Shown here piece by piece: positions 25,202-33,937 of a stretch of DNA of 64,000 nt (its first letter is position 1; each line of letters opens with the position of its first letter). This DNA comes from Rhizobium favelukesii (GTDB lineage: Bacteria > Pseudomonadota > Alphaproteobacteria > Rhizobiales > Rhizobiaceae): positions 1,240,001 through 1,304,000 of the forward strand of contig NZ_HG916855.1 in the NCBI RefSeq assembly GCF_000577275.2. Direction: 5' to 3'. The notes under the pieces were generated by a model. It saw only the letters and a list, made by a program, of their open reading frames with translations, did not search any database and had not been told where the DNA came from. The translations under genes and the position numbers were made by a program.

Positions 25202-25365
25202 AATGGATCGAAAGCGGCTTCAGTTGTTCTGTATTCCAAGAACGCGGTCTGGATGGAGGCGGAATGGCTGTTGAAAGCTGGCCCGTCGACCCAAGGATCG
25301 TGACTATCCTTTCGCAACGACGTCTCCATATCCATTGAGGCGTCGCGAAGAGCTTCGGAGAGCGT

Positions 25366-27129
25366 GTGATGGTTCGTCTACTTTCGGTCAATGTTGGCCT
25401 GCCGCGCGACGTCGAATGGCAGGGCAGGACCGTGAACACCGCCATTTGGAAAAGTCCGGTGGATGGTCCCCGCATGGTTCGTCGACTGAACATAGACGGC
25501 GACGGGCAGGCGGACCTCGCTGGACATGGCGGCGAGCACCGCGCGGTGTTCGTCTACCAGATTGATTCCTACCGGTATTGGGAAAGCCACCTCGGCCGGA
25601 GCGACTTCGTTTGTGGGCAGTTCGGGGAAAATTTTACCGTGGACGGCTTGCCGGACGCGGAGGTCTGCATCGGAGACCGTTATCGCATCGGCGGCGCCCT
25701 CTTCGAGGTGACCCAACCCCGCGTCACCTGCTACCGGCTGGGGATAAGGATGGGCGTCCCTGAGATGGCGGCGCTGCTGGTCGCACACGGAAGACCAGGC
25801 TTCTATCTCCGCGTGTTGGAGGAAGGAGCGGTCCAGGCGGGCGATGACGTCATACAGACGGCGTCCGGGAAGGAGGGCATGACCGTGTCCGAAATCAATG
25901 CCCTGCTTTACAAGCCAGGCCATCCCCGTGATCGACTGAAGCGTGCACTCGCGATCCCGGCGTTGAGCGCAGGCTGGCGCAGCTCATTCGAAGCGCTGTT
26001 ATTGCAATCGGGTGAGGATGGGCCGTCGACGGGAAATGCCGGATTGACCGGGCTGTCCCGCCCCGGTCCGGCGTGGCATGGCTTTCGTCCGTTTCGCGTG
26101 TTGCGCAAGGCGCCCGAGAGCGATCGCGTCATGTCTCTTGAACTCGAACCGACGGATGGAAAGCCGCTTGCCGATTTCTTGCCGGGGCAGTTTGTCGTGC
26201 TGGAGCTGAAGCCGCCGTCTGCCGCACGTCTTCTGCGCAGCTATTCGCTATCGGGTGAGCCCAAGGCCAGACACTACCGAGTAAGCATCAAGCGCGAGCT
26301 TCATGGCGCGGCCAGCAGTTACGTCAGCGAAGAACTGAACGTTGGCGACATCGTGCAGGCAAGTGCCCCGCGCGGCAGCTTCACATTATTGCCGGGTGAA
26401 ACGCCCGTTGTCATGCTAAGCGCCGGGATCGGAGTGACGCCGGTACTCTCCATGCTTCATGCCTTGGCGGACGAACAGTCGAAGAGAAAAACCTGGTGGC
26501 TTTACGGAGCCCGTAACAGTCGGGAACATCCGTTCGCAGAAGAGGTGCGAGGGCTTCTTAGATCGCTGCCGAATGCTCGAAGCCAGATATGTTACAGCTC
26601 ACCCGATGCATCCGATCGGCCAGGTATCGATTTCGACGCCCACTGCCGTTTGGATGTGGCAACGCTGGAGAAGCTGGACTTTCCACGCGACGGCGACTTC
26701 TATCTCTGCGGACCGTCAAAATTCATGAGCGGTCTCACCGCCGGCCTTGTGAGGCTGGGGGTCGAGCCGAGCCGCATCCATACCGAAATGTTCGGTGCGG
26801 GTTCGTCCATCACGCCGGGCATTGCAGCTTCGCCGCGCCGACCGCCGCATGCACCGGAGGGCACGGCGGGCTCGGGGGTGTTGGTTTCGTTTGCCCGCAG
26901 CGGCCTCAATGTCCGATGGAACTTGAAGTACCACAGCCTGCTTGAACTGGCGGAGGCATGTGACGTGCCGGCGCGGTGGTCGTGTCGGACCGGCGTCTGT
27001 CACACCTGTGAAACCGGAATTGTTTCCGGATCAGTCTCCTATGAGCCAAGCCCAATCGATGCCGCAGCAGATGGCAACGTGCTGCTCTGCTGCTCGCAGC
27101 CCACAGGTGACATCGTGATCGATTTGTAG
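25366..27129 (+). CDS. MOSC domain fused to FAD/NAD reductase and 2Fe-2S ferredoxin
   Basis: Three-part redox protein of 587 residues. Residues 1-160 are a YiiM-like MOSC domain (GDGQADLAGHGGEHRAV, FGENFTVDGL, QPRVTCYRLGIRM). About 240-470 is a ferredoxin-NADP-reductase unit with FAD motif LLRSYSLSG and NAD motif MLSAGIGVTPVLSMLHAL. From 510 comes a plant-type ferredoxin with cysteines in CRTGVCHTCETG and a final LLCCSQP. MOSC proteins of this branch bind molybdenum cofactor and can reduce N-hydroxylated compounds; the fused partner could deliver electrons from NAD(P)H. It starts after GGAGAG at a proper distance. A redoxin gene follows 44 bases later. Confidence 0.9.
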   Translation: MMVRLLSVNVGLPRDVEWQGRTVNTAIWKSPVDGPRMVRRLNIDGDGQADLAGHGGEHRAVFVYQIDSYRYWESHLGRSDFVCGQFGENFTVDGLPDAEVCIGDRYRIGGALFEVTQPRVTCYRLGIRMGVPEMAALLVAHGRPGFYLRVLEEGAVQAGDDVIQTASGKEGMTVSEINALLYKPGHPRDRLKRALAIPALSAGWRSSFEALLLQSGEDGPSTGNAGLTGLSRPGPAWHGFRPFRVLRKAPESDRVMSLELEPTDGKPLADFLPGQFVVLELKPPSAARLLRSYSLSGEPKARHYRVSIKRELHGAASSYVSEELNVGDIVQASAPRGSFTLLPGETPVVMLSAGIGVTPVLSMLHALADEQSKRKTWWLYGARNSREHPFAEEVRGLLRSLPNARSQICYSSPDASDRPGIDFDAHCRLDVATLEKLDFPRDGDFYLCGPSKFMSGLTAGLVRLGVEPSRIHTEMFGAGSSITPGIAASPRRPPHAPEGTAGSGVLVSFARSGLNVRWNLKYHSLLELAEACDVPARWSCRTGVCHTCETGIVSGSVSYEPSPIDAAADGNVLLCCSQPTGDIVIDL

Positions 27130-27173
27130 CGGCCTGCGACGGCCATCAGAGCGCAAGAAACGGAGGACTTCAA

Positions 27174-27770
27174 ATGAGATCGGACATCGTACCAGGGGCC
27201 GTCTTTCCAGATTACGAGCTGAGCGATCATGCCGGCAAACGTCGAAAGCTCTCCGACCTTCAGGGATGGCAGCCAATGGTGCTGGTCCTTAGCCGCGGCA
27301 GTTTCTGTCCAAAGGACCGTCGCCAGGCCGAAGGTCTGCTGCAACTCCATCGGGAAATGGAAGTGGCGTATTGCAGATTGGTCACGATCAGCACCGACAC
27401 CATCGCTGAGACGCACGAGTTTCGCAGCGGTGTTGGGGCGCATTGGCCATTTCTGTCCGATCCGAGGCGCACGGTACAGAAGGACCTGGACATCGCGGAG
27501 TATACCGATCCGGTACACAATCCCATGATCCCCCATGTCATCGTCCTGGAACCGCGACTCGTCGTCTACAAGATCTACAACGGGTACTGGTTCTTCGGTC
27601 GGCCAACTGTGGAAGATCTCCGGCAGGATCTGCGTGCCGTCTGCAAGAAATGCATGCCGGACTGGGACATTACGCAGCCAGAGCTGCGGTCTGCGTGGCA
27701 ACAGGGACACAAGGAGCTCTTCTTCCCATACGGCAAAACCTTCTCAGAAACGCTCGGAGAGGAGATCTGA
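27174..27770 (+). CDS. AhpC/TSA-like redoxin
   Basis: Thioredoxin-fold protein of 198 residues: GAVFPDYELSDHAGKRRKLSDLQG, then VLVLSRGSFCPKDRRQ with a single Cys at the peroxidatic position near residue 43, and TISTDTIAETHEF. Two more cysteines occur in VCKKCMPDW. Peroxiredoxins normally have P-x-x-x-T-x-x-C; here the Cys sits in RGSFCPKDR, as in a group of redoxin-domain proteins of unknown substrate. A strong site (CGGAGG) precedes the ATG. Co-directional with the MOSC fusion, so it may protect or serve that redox system. Confidence 0.8.
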   Translation: MRSDIVPGAVFPDYELSDHAGKRRKLSDLQGWQPMVLVLSRGSFCPKDRRQAEGLLQLHREMEVAYCRLVTISTDTIAETHEFRSGVGAHWPFLSDPRRTVQKDLDIAEYTDPVHNPMIPHVIVLEPRLVVYKIYNGYWFFGRPTVEDLRQDLRAVCKKCMPDWDITQPELRSAWQQGHKELFFPYGKTFSETLGEEI

Positions 27771-27776
27771 TATGGG

Positions 27777-27917
27777 CGCAGCGGCAGGCTGGGCTGGAGA
27801 TTGGACATCGACTTCCAGGGCGACGACTATCGTGTGATCCAGTTCACGCCGCCGGGACCCGAGTTCTCCGTGACGTTCGGGAATAACGTCACGGTGGCCA
27901 GACCTGGATCGACCTAG
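27777..27917 (+). pseudogene. Fragment of a glyoxalase/VOC-family protein
   Basis: Immediately after the redoxin gene, a 46-codon stretch reads RLGWRLDIDFQGDDYRVIQF followed by TPPGPEFSVTFGNNVT and ends at TAG 27915-27917. This matches the middle of VOC (glyoxalase/dioxygenase fold) proteins, where a line like F.GDDYRVIQFTPPGS is typical. There is no start in frame and the rest of the fold is absent, so it is a remnant cut at both ends. Confidence 0.6.
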
Positions 27918-28067
27918 CGCCTGCATCTTGTGTCGGATACCGAAGCGCGCACGTGTTCCGACCTGATCCACCACTAAGCCGGGACGCCGGTAGTCCCTTC
28001 TGTTGGCCCCTAGCGGCAGCGGACATTCTTGCTTGAAGGCACATTTCGTGCGGCGTAACCTTACCGA

Positions 28068-28601
28068 ATGCCGGACGATGACGACCAAATCTTGGTTTCT
28101 GCCGGACCCGAGAGGAAGCTGGCAGTGATACTTGCGGCTGATGTCGCAGGTTACAGTCGCTTGATGGAGCGGGACGAGGAGGGAACTCACGCGCGGTTGC
28201 AACTGGTCTTGCGGGACGTCGTTCGGCCAGCGGTGGGAATACACAAAGGACGCATAGTCAAGACAGCAGGCGACGGGCTCCTGGCGGAATTTGCCAGCGC
28301 CATCGAAGCGGTTCGTTGCGCCGTCGATTTCCAGCAGGCGATAGCGGATCGGAACGAAGGTGTCGCCGATGATTTACGACCGGCTTTTCGCGCTGGCATC
28401 AATCTCGGTGACATCCTGACTGACTATGAGGACGTGTTCGGGGACTGCGTCAATATTGCGGCACGACTGGAGGCCATGGCCGAACCGGGAAGCGTCCTCA
28501 TCAGCCATACGGTCCATGAGCATGTCGACCAAGGCAGGGTTGCCAAAATGAGCGACAAGCCTACAGCGCGAACAGGCACGCTGCCCTGCGCTGCCCGTTG
28601 A
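28068..28601 (+). CDS. Class III nucleotide cyclase domain protein, C-terminally truncated
   Basis: Protein of 177 residues that is almost only a cyclase homology domain: RKLAVILAADVAGYSRLMERDEEGTHARL (first metal Asp), GRIVKTAGDGLLAEF (second metal Asp), RAGINLGD and FGDCVNIAARLEAMAEPGSVLIS. In rhizobia these domains usually head proteins of about 580 residues with a TPR tail. Here the frame leaves the family pattern after VHEHVDQGRV and ends in an unrelated TARTGTLPCAAR. It may be a minimal cyclase or, more likely, a truncated gene. The ATG has only a weak ribosome site. Confidence 0.7.
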   Translation: MPDDDDQILVSAGPERKLAVILAADVAGYSRLMERDEEGTHARLQLVLRDVVRPAVGIHKGRIVKTAGDGLLAEFASAIEAVRCAVDFQQAIADRNEGVADDLRPAFRAGINLGDILTDYEDVFGDCVNIAARLEAMAEPGSVLISHTVHEHVDQGRVAKMSDKPTARTGTLPCAAR

Positions 28602-28654
28602 GAAATAGCTTGCTTCAGGGGTACGGCGTCATATGCCGAACGTCGCTAACGAGG

Positions 28655-29029
28655 TCAGCCTAGACCGAGCGCCAACTTCACGGCCTGGTGCAGCGCATCG
28701 TCGCTGAAGGGCTTGAACAAGCAGTCAACCGCGCCTTGCTGCATAAGTCGGACGCGTGCCGCTTCGTCTTCGACCCCCGTGATAAACACGATGGGAATGG
28801 ACTTGCCGCTCGCCGCCAATTCGTGCTGGAGCTCGGGGCCGGTCATGCCCGGCATCGCGATGTCGAGAACGAGGCATCGGGTATCCCGCAGCCGCGTAGA
28901 ACGAAGAAACATCTCCGCGGACGCGAACGCATCCACGTCGTAGCCAAATGACTTCAAAAGGTCTGGAAGCGACTCGCGTACCGATTCGTCGTCATCGACA
29001 ACCGATATCAACGGGCGTCCGTCTGCCAT
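28655..29029 (-). CDS. Single-domain FixJ-like response regulator receiver
   Basis: Receiver domain only, 124 residues from ATG 29029, which has GGAGG 7 bases upstream. The acidic pair is in SVVDDDESV, the phospho-acceptor Asp in CLVLDIAMPGMTG, the Thr in VFITGVED and the Lys in CLFKPFSDDAL. No DNA-binding domain follows, so it would act through protein contact or as a phosphate sink. It lies downstream of the PAS histidine kinase gene on the same strand, which is its likely partner. Confidence 0.88.
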   Translation of the reverse strand: MADGRPLISVVDDDESVRESLPDLLKSFGYDVDAFASAEMFLRSTRLRDTRCLVLDIAMPGMTGPELQHELAASGKSIPIVFITGVEDEAARVRLMQQGAVDCLFKPFSDDALHQAVKLALGLG

Positions 29030-29525
29030 GGATGCCTCCGAGGTGTTCAGATTTCCAAAACGCAATCCTTCGCAATAACGAAAGACTCTGGCGGCCCGCT
29101 ATCGTCGCACGAGGAGTCATCCAAACGGATCGGTGCTCGGTCTCGCCGCGTGGGTCATCTCCTCGCCGGCAGTATAAACGAGCGACAACCTCAGGTATAT
29201 TATGCGAAGGTGTTGTTTTTGAAGGGTGTCTTGAATTGCACTCTGTCGTAGACGGTTTCGCCGACGGCAGTTTGCACCGCGAGGATATGGATACTCTACA
29301 TCGGCAGCGGCGCGCCCGTCTGTTCGGCGACCATGCAAACCGCGTACCGATGCGACCAGGCAGTCTGGTGGGACTTCCCGAAAAAGCCAACGGCGATAAC
29401 TTCGTCCAATAGAGTTCGAGCCTTCCGCGTCCGATCCCTATGACCATTCCAATCGGTTCAACGGTACGACACCGATGTACGGGCTTGCGGTGCCGTCATT
29501 CCTGAACCACGCTTTGGCCAGATCC
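29030..29525. other. Region of about 500 bases between response regulator and histidine kinase
   Basis: I see no supportable gene on either strand. The only recognisable item is a weaker copy, around 29200-29215, of the element found at 25175 and 34109 (TTATGCGAAGGTGTTG). The distance suggests that the receiver gene has its own promoter within this stretch. Confidence 0.4.
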
Positions 29526-31568
29526 TCATCCGACATCGTTCGTGTCGGCGATCGGAATGGAAAACGAGAACGAGGCGCCCGGTCCTTCGTGGGTGTCGAC
29601 GAAAAGCCTTCCATTGTGGCGTTCGAGGATCGACCGGCTGACAGAAAGGCCAATCCCCATGCCATCGGGCTTGGTTGTGTAGAAGGCGTCGAATATTTTC
29701 TCGATGTCCGTCGGTTCCACGCCCTGGCCCGTGTCGCTGACCGTCAGTCGAACTCGCCCGGCGACGTCCTGCGACGTCCTCAACTGGATCCTGCGGGGCC
29801 GCTCCTTGACAGGAACCAGTGCGTCTGCCGCATTCAGGATCAGGTTGAGTACGACCTGGAGGAGTTGAACTCGATCGCCCAAGATCGGCTTCAGATCGAT
29901 GTCGAAGCTCGACTGCGCGACGATCCCCCGCCGCTGCAGTTCCGGCGCGGCGAGGGCCAGGACCTCTCGCGATAGCTCGTTGAGATCGACGTGTTCGACG
30001 GCGCGATCCTTCTTCTGCACCAGGCCGCGCAGACGGGTGATAACCTCCGACGCGCGATTACCGTCCCGCAACGAGCGGCGAGCGGTTTCTCTTGCACCTT
30101 CGATATCCGGTGGATTGGCGGCGAGCATGCGCAGGCATGTGCTGGCGTTGGTGACGATCCCGGATAGCGGCTGGTTGACCTCGTGCGCGATTGCGGCCGT
30201 CAATGCGCCCAGGCTCATCACGCGCGTCACGTGCGTCAGTTCGGCGCGGGCATTGGCGAGCGCATCCTCGGCGGTTCGACGCCGGGTTACGTCTTGAACT
30301 GCTCCAATGCACTCAAGTCCGCCGTCTGGATGTTGGAAGACGCTGGCGAACGCATGTGTGAATTTGATGCGCCCGTCCGGCATCACGAGACGAACTTCGA
30401 ACTCGATATCAGTGCAACCTCTCCTGATCTGCGCAATCTGCTCGTTCAGGACACACTCGTCATCCGGATGAATTCGCTTTCGAACGTTGTCGGCGGTGAT
30501 GTCCGCATCGTCGTTCAATTCGTAGATATGTCGAAGCTGGTCCGAGAATTCGATCTTGTCGGTGTTCATGTCCCAGGTGAACGAACCAGTCAGGCTCGTT
30601 CGCTCGCCTGCCTTGAGGTAGTGTTCCCTTCGGCGCAGTTCGTCTTCAGCCCGAAGGCGTTCAATGGCGATGCTGGCGATGTTCGTCGCTCTGCTTATGA
30701 CGTCCTGATGGTGCCCCGAAGGGCGGCTGGACTGCCGCTGAACGATGCACAACGTCCCCAAGACCACGCCGTCCTTGGAACATATCGGCGTGCTCCAGAC
30801 GGCTCGCAGTCCGTGTCTCAGGACGTGGATGCGAACTGGAGAGTGGTACCAGCGAGGGTCCGACTCCATGTCTTCCGCTATGACCTGCGCCTTCTGGCTG
30901 ACCGCGATGCCGCAGGGAAGCTTGGTGCCGTCCAGCGGAGTGCCGGCGATCGGGTCTGTGTAGCTGTGAGGTAGCGACGGAGCGACGCTGTATTCGATCA
31001 GGCTCTTCGTCAAGTCGATCGCATGAATATCGCAATAGCATTCCGGCGCAGCTTCCTCGACGACTTTGCAGAGCGCTTCCAGGACGTCCCTTAGCGGCCG
31101 CCCCCAGGCGATCATCTCAAGGAGCCGCCGCTCTCCCGCTAGAAGCCGCGTGGCGCATTTTCGGTCCTCAATGTCGATGTTGATCCCGTACCATCGAACG
31201 ACGGCACCGGAGTTGTCGAGAAGCGGATTGGTGCGGAAGGAGAACCATCGGTACTGTCCATCGTGGCGGAGAAGTCGCGCCTCGATCTCGCCGTCCGACT
31301 GCGCCGCCGACAAGCTCTTCCAGGCCGCATCGACAACTTCGAGATCGTCGGGGTGGACGACGCTTTTCCATTGCCGGTCACGCATCTGGACCGGTGAAAG
31401 GCCCACATAATCCAAGTAATGGCTATTGAAGAAGTCGACAGTGCCGTCGGGCAGCGCCGACCAGGCAAGAGCAGGGATCGAATCTATCATGAGCTGCAGA
31501 TCGCGCTCTGCGTTCGTGAGCGTGCGCTCAGCCGGCGCTCGGTCGTCAGCGGCAGCATCTTCGCGCAT
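29526..31568 (-). CDS. PAS-GAF-PAS sensor histidine kinase
   Basis: Soluble kinase of 680 residues, no membrane segment. PAS from about 22 (LMIDSIPALAWSALPDGTVDFFN to WYGINIDIEDRK), GAF-like domain about 150-310 (CDIHAIDLTKSLIEYSVAPS, GIAVSQKAQVIAEDM, STPICSKDGVVLGTLCI), second PAS about 325-440 with ECIGAVQDVTRRR, then HisKA with phospho-acceptor His near 462 in IAHEVNQPLSGI. The ATPase has N box NLILNAADAL, DTGQGVEP and GMGIGLSVSRSI. The C-terminal half resembles the kinase at 36391. It follows the crotonase gene by 156 bases and probably pairs with one of the two FixJ-like regulators. Confidence 0.92.
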   Translation of the reverse strand: MREDAAADDRAPAERTLTNAERDLQLMIDSIPALAWSALPDGTVDFFNSHYLDYVGLSPVQMRDRQWKSVVHPDDLEVVDAAWKSLSAAQSDGEIEARLLRHDGQYRWFSFRTNPLLDNSGAVVRWYGINIDIEDRKCATRLLAGERRLLEMIAWGRPLRDVLEALCKVVEEAAPECYCDIHAIDLTKSLIEYSVAPSLPHSYTDPIAGTPLDGTKLPCGIAVSQKAQVIAEDMESDPRWYHSPVRIHVLRHGLRAVWSTPICSKDGVVLGTLCIVQRQSSRPSGHHQDVISRATNIASIAIERLRAEDELRRREHYLKAGERTSLTGSFTWDMNTDKIEFSDQLRHIYELNDDADITADNVRKRIHPDDECVLNEQIAQIRRGCTDIEFEVRLVMPDGRIKFTHAFASVFQHPDGGLECIGAVQDVTRRRTAEDALANARAELTHVTRVMSLGALTAAIAHEVNQPLSGIVTNASTCLRMLAANPPDIEGARETARRSLRDGNRASEVITRLRGLVQKKDRAVEHVDLNELSREVLALAAPELQRRGIVAQSSFDIDLKPILGDRVQLLQVVLNLILNAADALVPVKERPRRIQLRTSQDVAGRVRLTVSDTGQGVEPTDIEKIFDAFYTTKPDGMGIGLSVSRSILERHNGRLFVDTHEGPGASFSFSIPIADTNDVG

Positions 31569-31723
31569 GTGTCACTCCCTACAAGCAGGACTGCGTCATT
31601 GAAAGACGGCGCTCAACACGTTGTCAGTTTGGCGGATGTTCCTCTCCGAGACCTCTTGTCAGCGATCGAAGAAAAGGCGTCCGCGCGACCTGCCGAGGAT
31701 GCGCGCGGGCGCACCGCCATGGC

Positions 31724-32710
31724 CTAGTTCTTGGCCAAGGTCTGCGTGTAATGGCCCAGTCTCGCTTCGATGTCGGTGTTTGTCTGCAGGCCCATTTTCA
31801 TCAGCTTTCCCATGTTTTCCTGCGCGACGGGCCGCTGTACGGCAGTGATGAAAGCGTCCCACCCGGCTCCGATCTCGGGATCGGACGGCAAGCTTGCGAA
31901 GTCGACCAGCCGCTTCGTGTCGGCGATTGCCTGGCGGTCGAAGCCGGAGATCCGGGTAGCAAGGGCGTCGACGAACGCGTCGAGCTTGGCGTCAGGAAAC
32001 GAACGATTGACGTAGCCGTACTCTTCCGCCAGATCGCCGTTGATGTCGTCGGATCCGAGCAGCACTTCGAGGGCACGACCGCGTCCCATCAGCCTCGGAA
32101 GCCGGGCCATCGGACCGCCGCCCGGAACGAAGCCGGCGCCGACCTCCCATTGCGACAGGATAGCCTTCTCGCGGCTCGCGAACCGCATGTCGCTCGCCAG
32201 GGCAAGCTCGCTACCGACGCCTGTCGCCCGGCCCCGAATCAGAGCGATGGACACAACCGGCGCCTTGCTGATGCGCACCAACATGTCAGGAAGGGGATGA
32301 AGCCCCGTTCGCCCCGAAGGGAGGCTGGTGGACTCGGAGAGCGGTGGCGTGAAGTTGTAGTGGGTCAGGAAGAAGCCGGGCACGGCGCTGTCGAACACGA
32401 CGACCTTGAGGTTGGGATCGGTTTCGATGTCGGCGACCACCTTTTCCATCTGAGGAATGGTTTCCGGCCCGAAAATGTTGAAAGGTGGATTGTCGAAGGT
32501 GACGCGCCAGTAGGCGGGCGTCCTTTTCTGAACCCTGATCTGCGCATGCTCGCTTCCAGGCTGGGACTTCGTTTCGGCCGGGCGGTCGGCCTTGTCTGCA
32601 ACCGCCGTCTGGCCGGAAAGAGCAAGCGCCGGGAGCATCAGCAAAGCCGCCGCGCTCAGAAACGTCGAGGAAGCGGCAACGACGCCGAGTTCATCATGTC
32701 TGATCTTCAT
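31724..32710 (-). CDS. Enoyl-CoA hydratase/isomerase-like protein with export signal
   Basis: Protein of 328 residues from ATG 32710, which has GGAGG 5 bases upstream. Residues 1-45 look like a cleavable signal (MKIRHDELGVVAASSTFLSAA, ALLMLPALALSGQTAVADKA). After a linker, from about 62, comes a crotonase fold: WRVTFDNPPFNIFGPETIPQM, VVVFDSAVPGFFLTHYN, ALIRGRATGVGSELALASDMRFA and GGGPMARLPRLMGRGRALEVLLG. Crotonases use CoA thioesters and are cytoplasmic, so an exported member is unexpected; the N terminus might instead be a membrane anchor. It is the third gene of the SDR-RidA-crotonase operon. Confidence 0.8.
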   Translation of the reverse strand: MKIRHDELGVVAASSTFLSAAALLMLPALALSGQTAVADKADRPAETKSQPGSEHAQIRVQKRTPAYWRVTFDNPPFNIFGPETIPQMEKVVADIETDPNLKVVVFDSAVPGFFLTHYNFTPPLSESTSLPSGRTGLHPLPDMLVRISKAPVVSIALIRGRATGVGSELALASDMRFASREKAILSQWEVGAGFVPGGGPMARLPRLMGRGRALEVLLGSDDINGDLAEEYGYVNRSFPDAKLDAFVDALATRISGFDRQAIADTKRLVDFASLPSDPEIGAGWDAFITAVQRPVAQENMGKLMKMGLQTNTDIEARLGHYTQTLAKN

Positions 32711-32747
32711 GACTGCCTCCATCTTGAGGGTTGGGAGCGAATGTTCG

Positions 32748-33218
32748 CTAGGGTTCGATCTCGAGGACGAGTTCGATCTCGACAGGCATCCCCAGCGGTA
32801 TGCTGGAGACGCCGAGGACGACGCGTGGTGGGACCCTTTCTGCACCGAAGACATCGCGGAGCAGTTCGGACGCACCATCCGCGACCTTCGGATGTTCGCG
32901 GAAGTCACCGGGCGCTGCGATGTAGACGCCGAGCTTGGCGATGGACCGTATCCTGTTCAGCGAGCCGAGATGCGACCTGGCGGCCGCCAGACCACTGAGG
33001 CAAGCCGTACGCGCAGCATCGTAGCCTTGGAGCACCGCCAGCTCCTCGCCGACCCGCCCCAAAAAGATCGGATCGTGTCCGACTACCGGCAGCATGCCAC
33101 TTAAGAAAAGCAGCGAGCCGCATTGGATAGCCTCCACATATGCGCCGAACGGTGTCGGGGGAGGCGGGAGGACGATCGCCAGCTCCTGCAGGCGCGCCTC
33201 CGCGTTTCGGGCTACCAT
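32748..33218 (-). CDS. RidA/YjgF-family protein
   Basis: Protein of 156 residues of the RidA (YjgF/YER057c/UK114) family. Members deaminate reactive enamine/imine intermediates or act as small-molecule deaminases. Seen: GAYVEAIQCGSLLFLSGMLPVVG, the region AARTACLSGLAAARSHLGSLNRI, GVYIAAPGDFREHPKVADGAS and the C-terminal PPRVVLGVSSIPLGMPVEIELVLEIE. The usual Arg of RidA (in ARSAV.V..LP) falls at RVVLGVSSIP here. It overlaps the SDR stop by 7 bases, and crotonase follows 37 bases later. Confidence 0.88.
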   Translation of the reverse strand: MVARNAEARLQELAIVLPPPPTPFGAYVEAIQCGSLLFLSGMLPVVGHDPIFLGRVGEELAVLQGYDAARTACLSGLAAARSHLGSLNRIRSIAKLGVYIAAPGDFREHPKVADGASELLRDVFGAERVPPRVVLGVSSIPLGMPVEIELVLEIEP

Positions 33219-33937
33219 TTTCCGAGATGTGCTCCGTTGTCGACGTGCAGCACCTCCCCGGTGATATTTGCGGCCTCGGTCAGATACACGACGCCGTCGA
33301 CGATTTCCTGGACGGCCGTGATCGTTCCCATCGGAGAAAGGGATTTGAGATAGTCTCTGGGGTTCTTCGCATGCAGCGGGGTGTCGACGACGCCGGGCGA
33401 CACTGCATTCACGCGGATGTTGTCCTTGGCAAATTCCAGCGCCAGGCTCTTGGTGATCGCGTTGAGGCCGCCCTTCGTGATCATGGGCAACGATGCCGTC
33501 ACGCCGGTGATCGGGTGGTCCGTCAGCGACGACGTGATGGTGACAACGCTTCCACCGGACCTCTGACGCAGCATCTGCCTGACGGCGTGTTGGGTGAAGT
33601 GAATGAATCCTTCGACGTTCGTCGCGGAAAGGCGCCGGAACTCATCGATCGTGTAGTCGAGGAACGGCTTCGTGACGAAGACCCCAGCGTTGTTGACGAG
33701 CGCATCGATCGAACCGAACTGCTCGACGGCCCGCTGTGCGACGCGCTCGGCGGTATCGGGGTCGCCGACGTCGCCATCTATCAGTTCCAGCCGACTTGTG
33801 CGGTCGAAAAGCGTCGTCTCGCTGATGCGCCGCGATGTCCCCACGACGTTGTAACCCTTGTCGAGAAAGGTCTTGACGAGGCCGGCGCCGATCCCTTGGG
33901 AGGCACCTGTAATCACGACTGTCTTATGCATGCTCAT
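33212..33937 (-). CDS. Short-chain dehydrogenase/reductase lacking the catalytic Tyr
   Basis: SDR of 241 residues from ATG 33937 (GGAGG 5 bases upstream). The cofactor motif TGASQGIG (residues 10-17), NNAG (82-85) and the Ser of TITSSL are present. The usual YxxxK active site reads PMITK (Pro151-Lys155), so the catalytic Tyr is missing. A group of SDRs annotated as oxidoreductases has this kind of change. It may bind NAD(P) and act by another residue, or not be an oxidoreductase. First gene of the SDR-RidA-crotonase operon and divergent from the nitronate monooxygenase. Confidence 0.85.
   Translation of the reverse strand: MSMHKTVVITGASQGIGAGLVKTFLDKGYNVVGTSRRISETTLFDRTSRLELIDGDVGDPDTAERVAQRAVEQFGSIDALVNNAGVFVTKPFLDYTIDEFRRLSATNVEGFIHFTQHAVRQMLRQRSGGSVVTITSSLTDHPITGVTASLPMITKGGLNAITKSLALEFAKDNIRVNAVSPGVVDTPLHAKNPRDYLKSLSPMGTITAVQEIVDGVVYLTEAANITGEVLHVDNGAHLGKW

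Larger units (their letters stand above)
24784..25365. other. Divergent intergenic region between efflux operon and MOSC fusion gene
   Basis: About 580 bases with no supportable gene. It holds the minus-strand promoter with a palindromic spacer (25044-25072), a 27-base element shared with the region at 34109 (25175-25201), and the ribosome site CGGAGAG before the ATG at 25366. The leader from the promoter to emrA would be about 250 bases, which is long and could contain further control. Confidence 0.6.
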
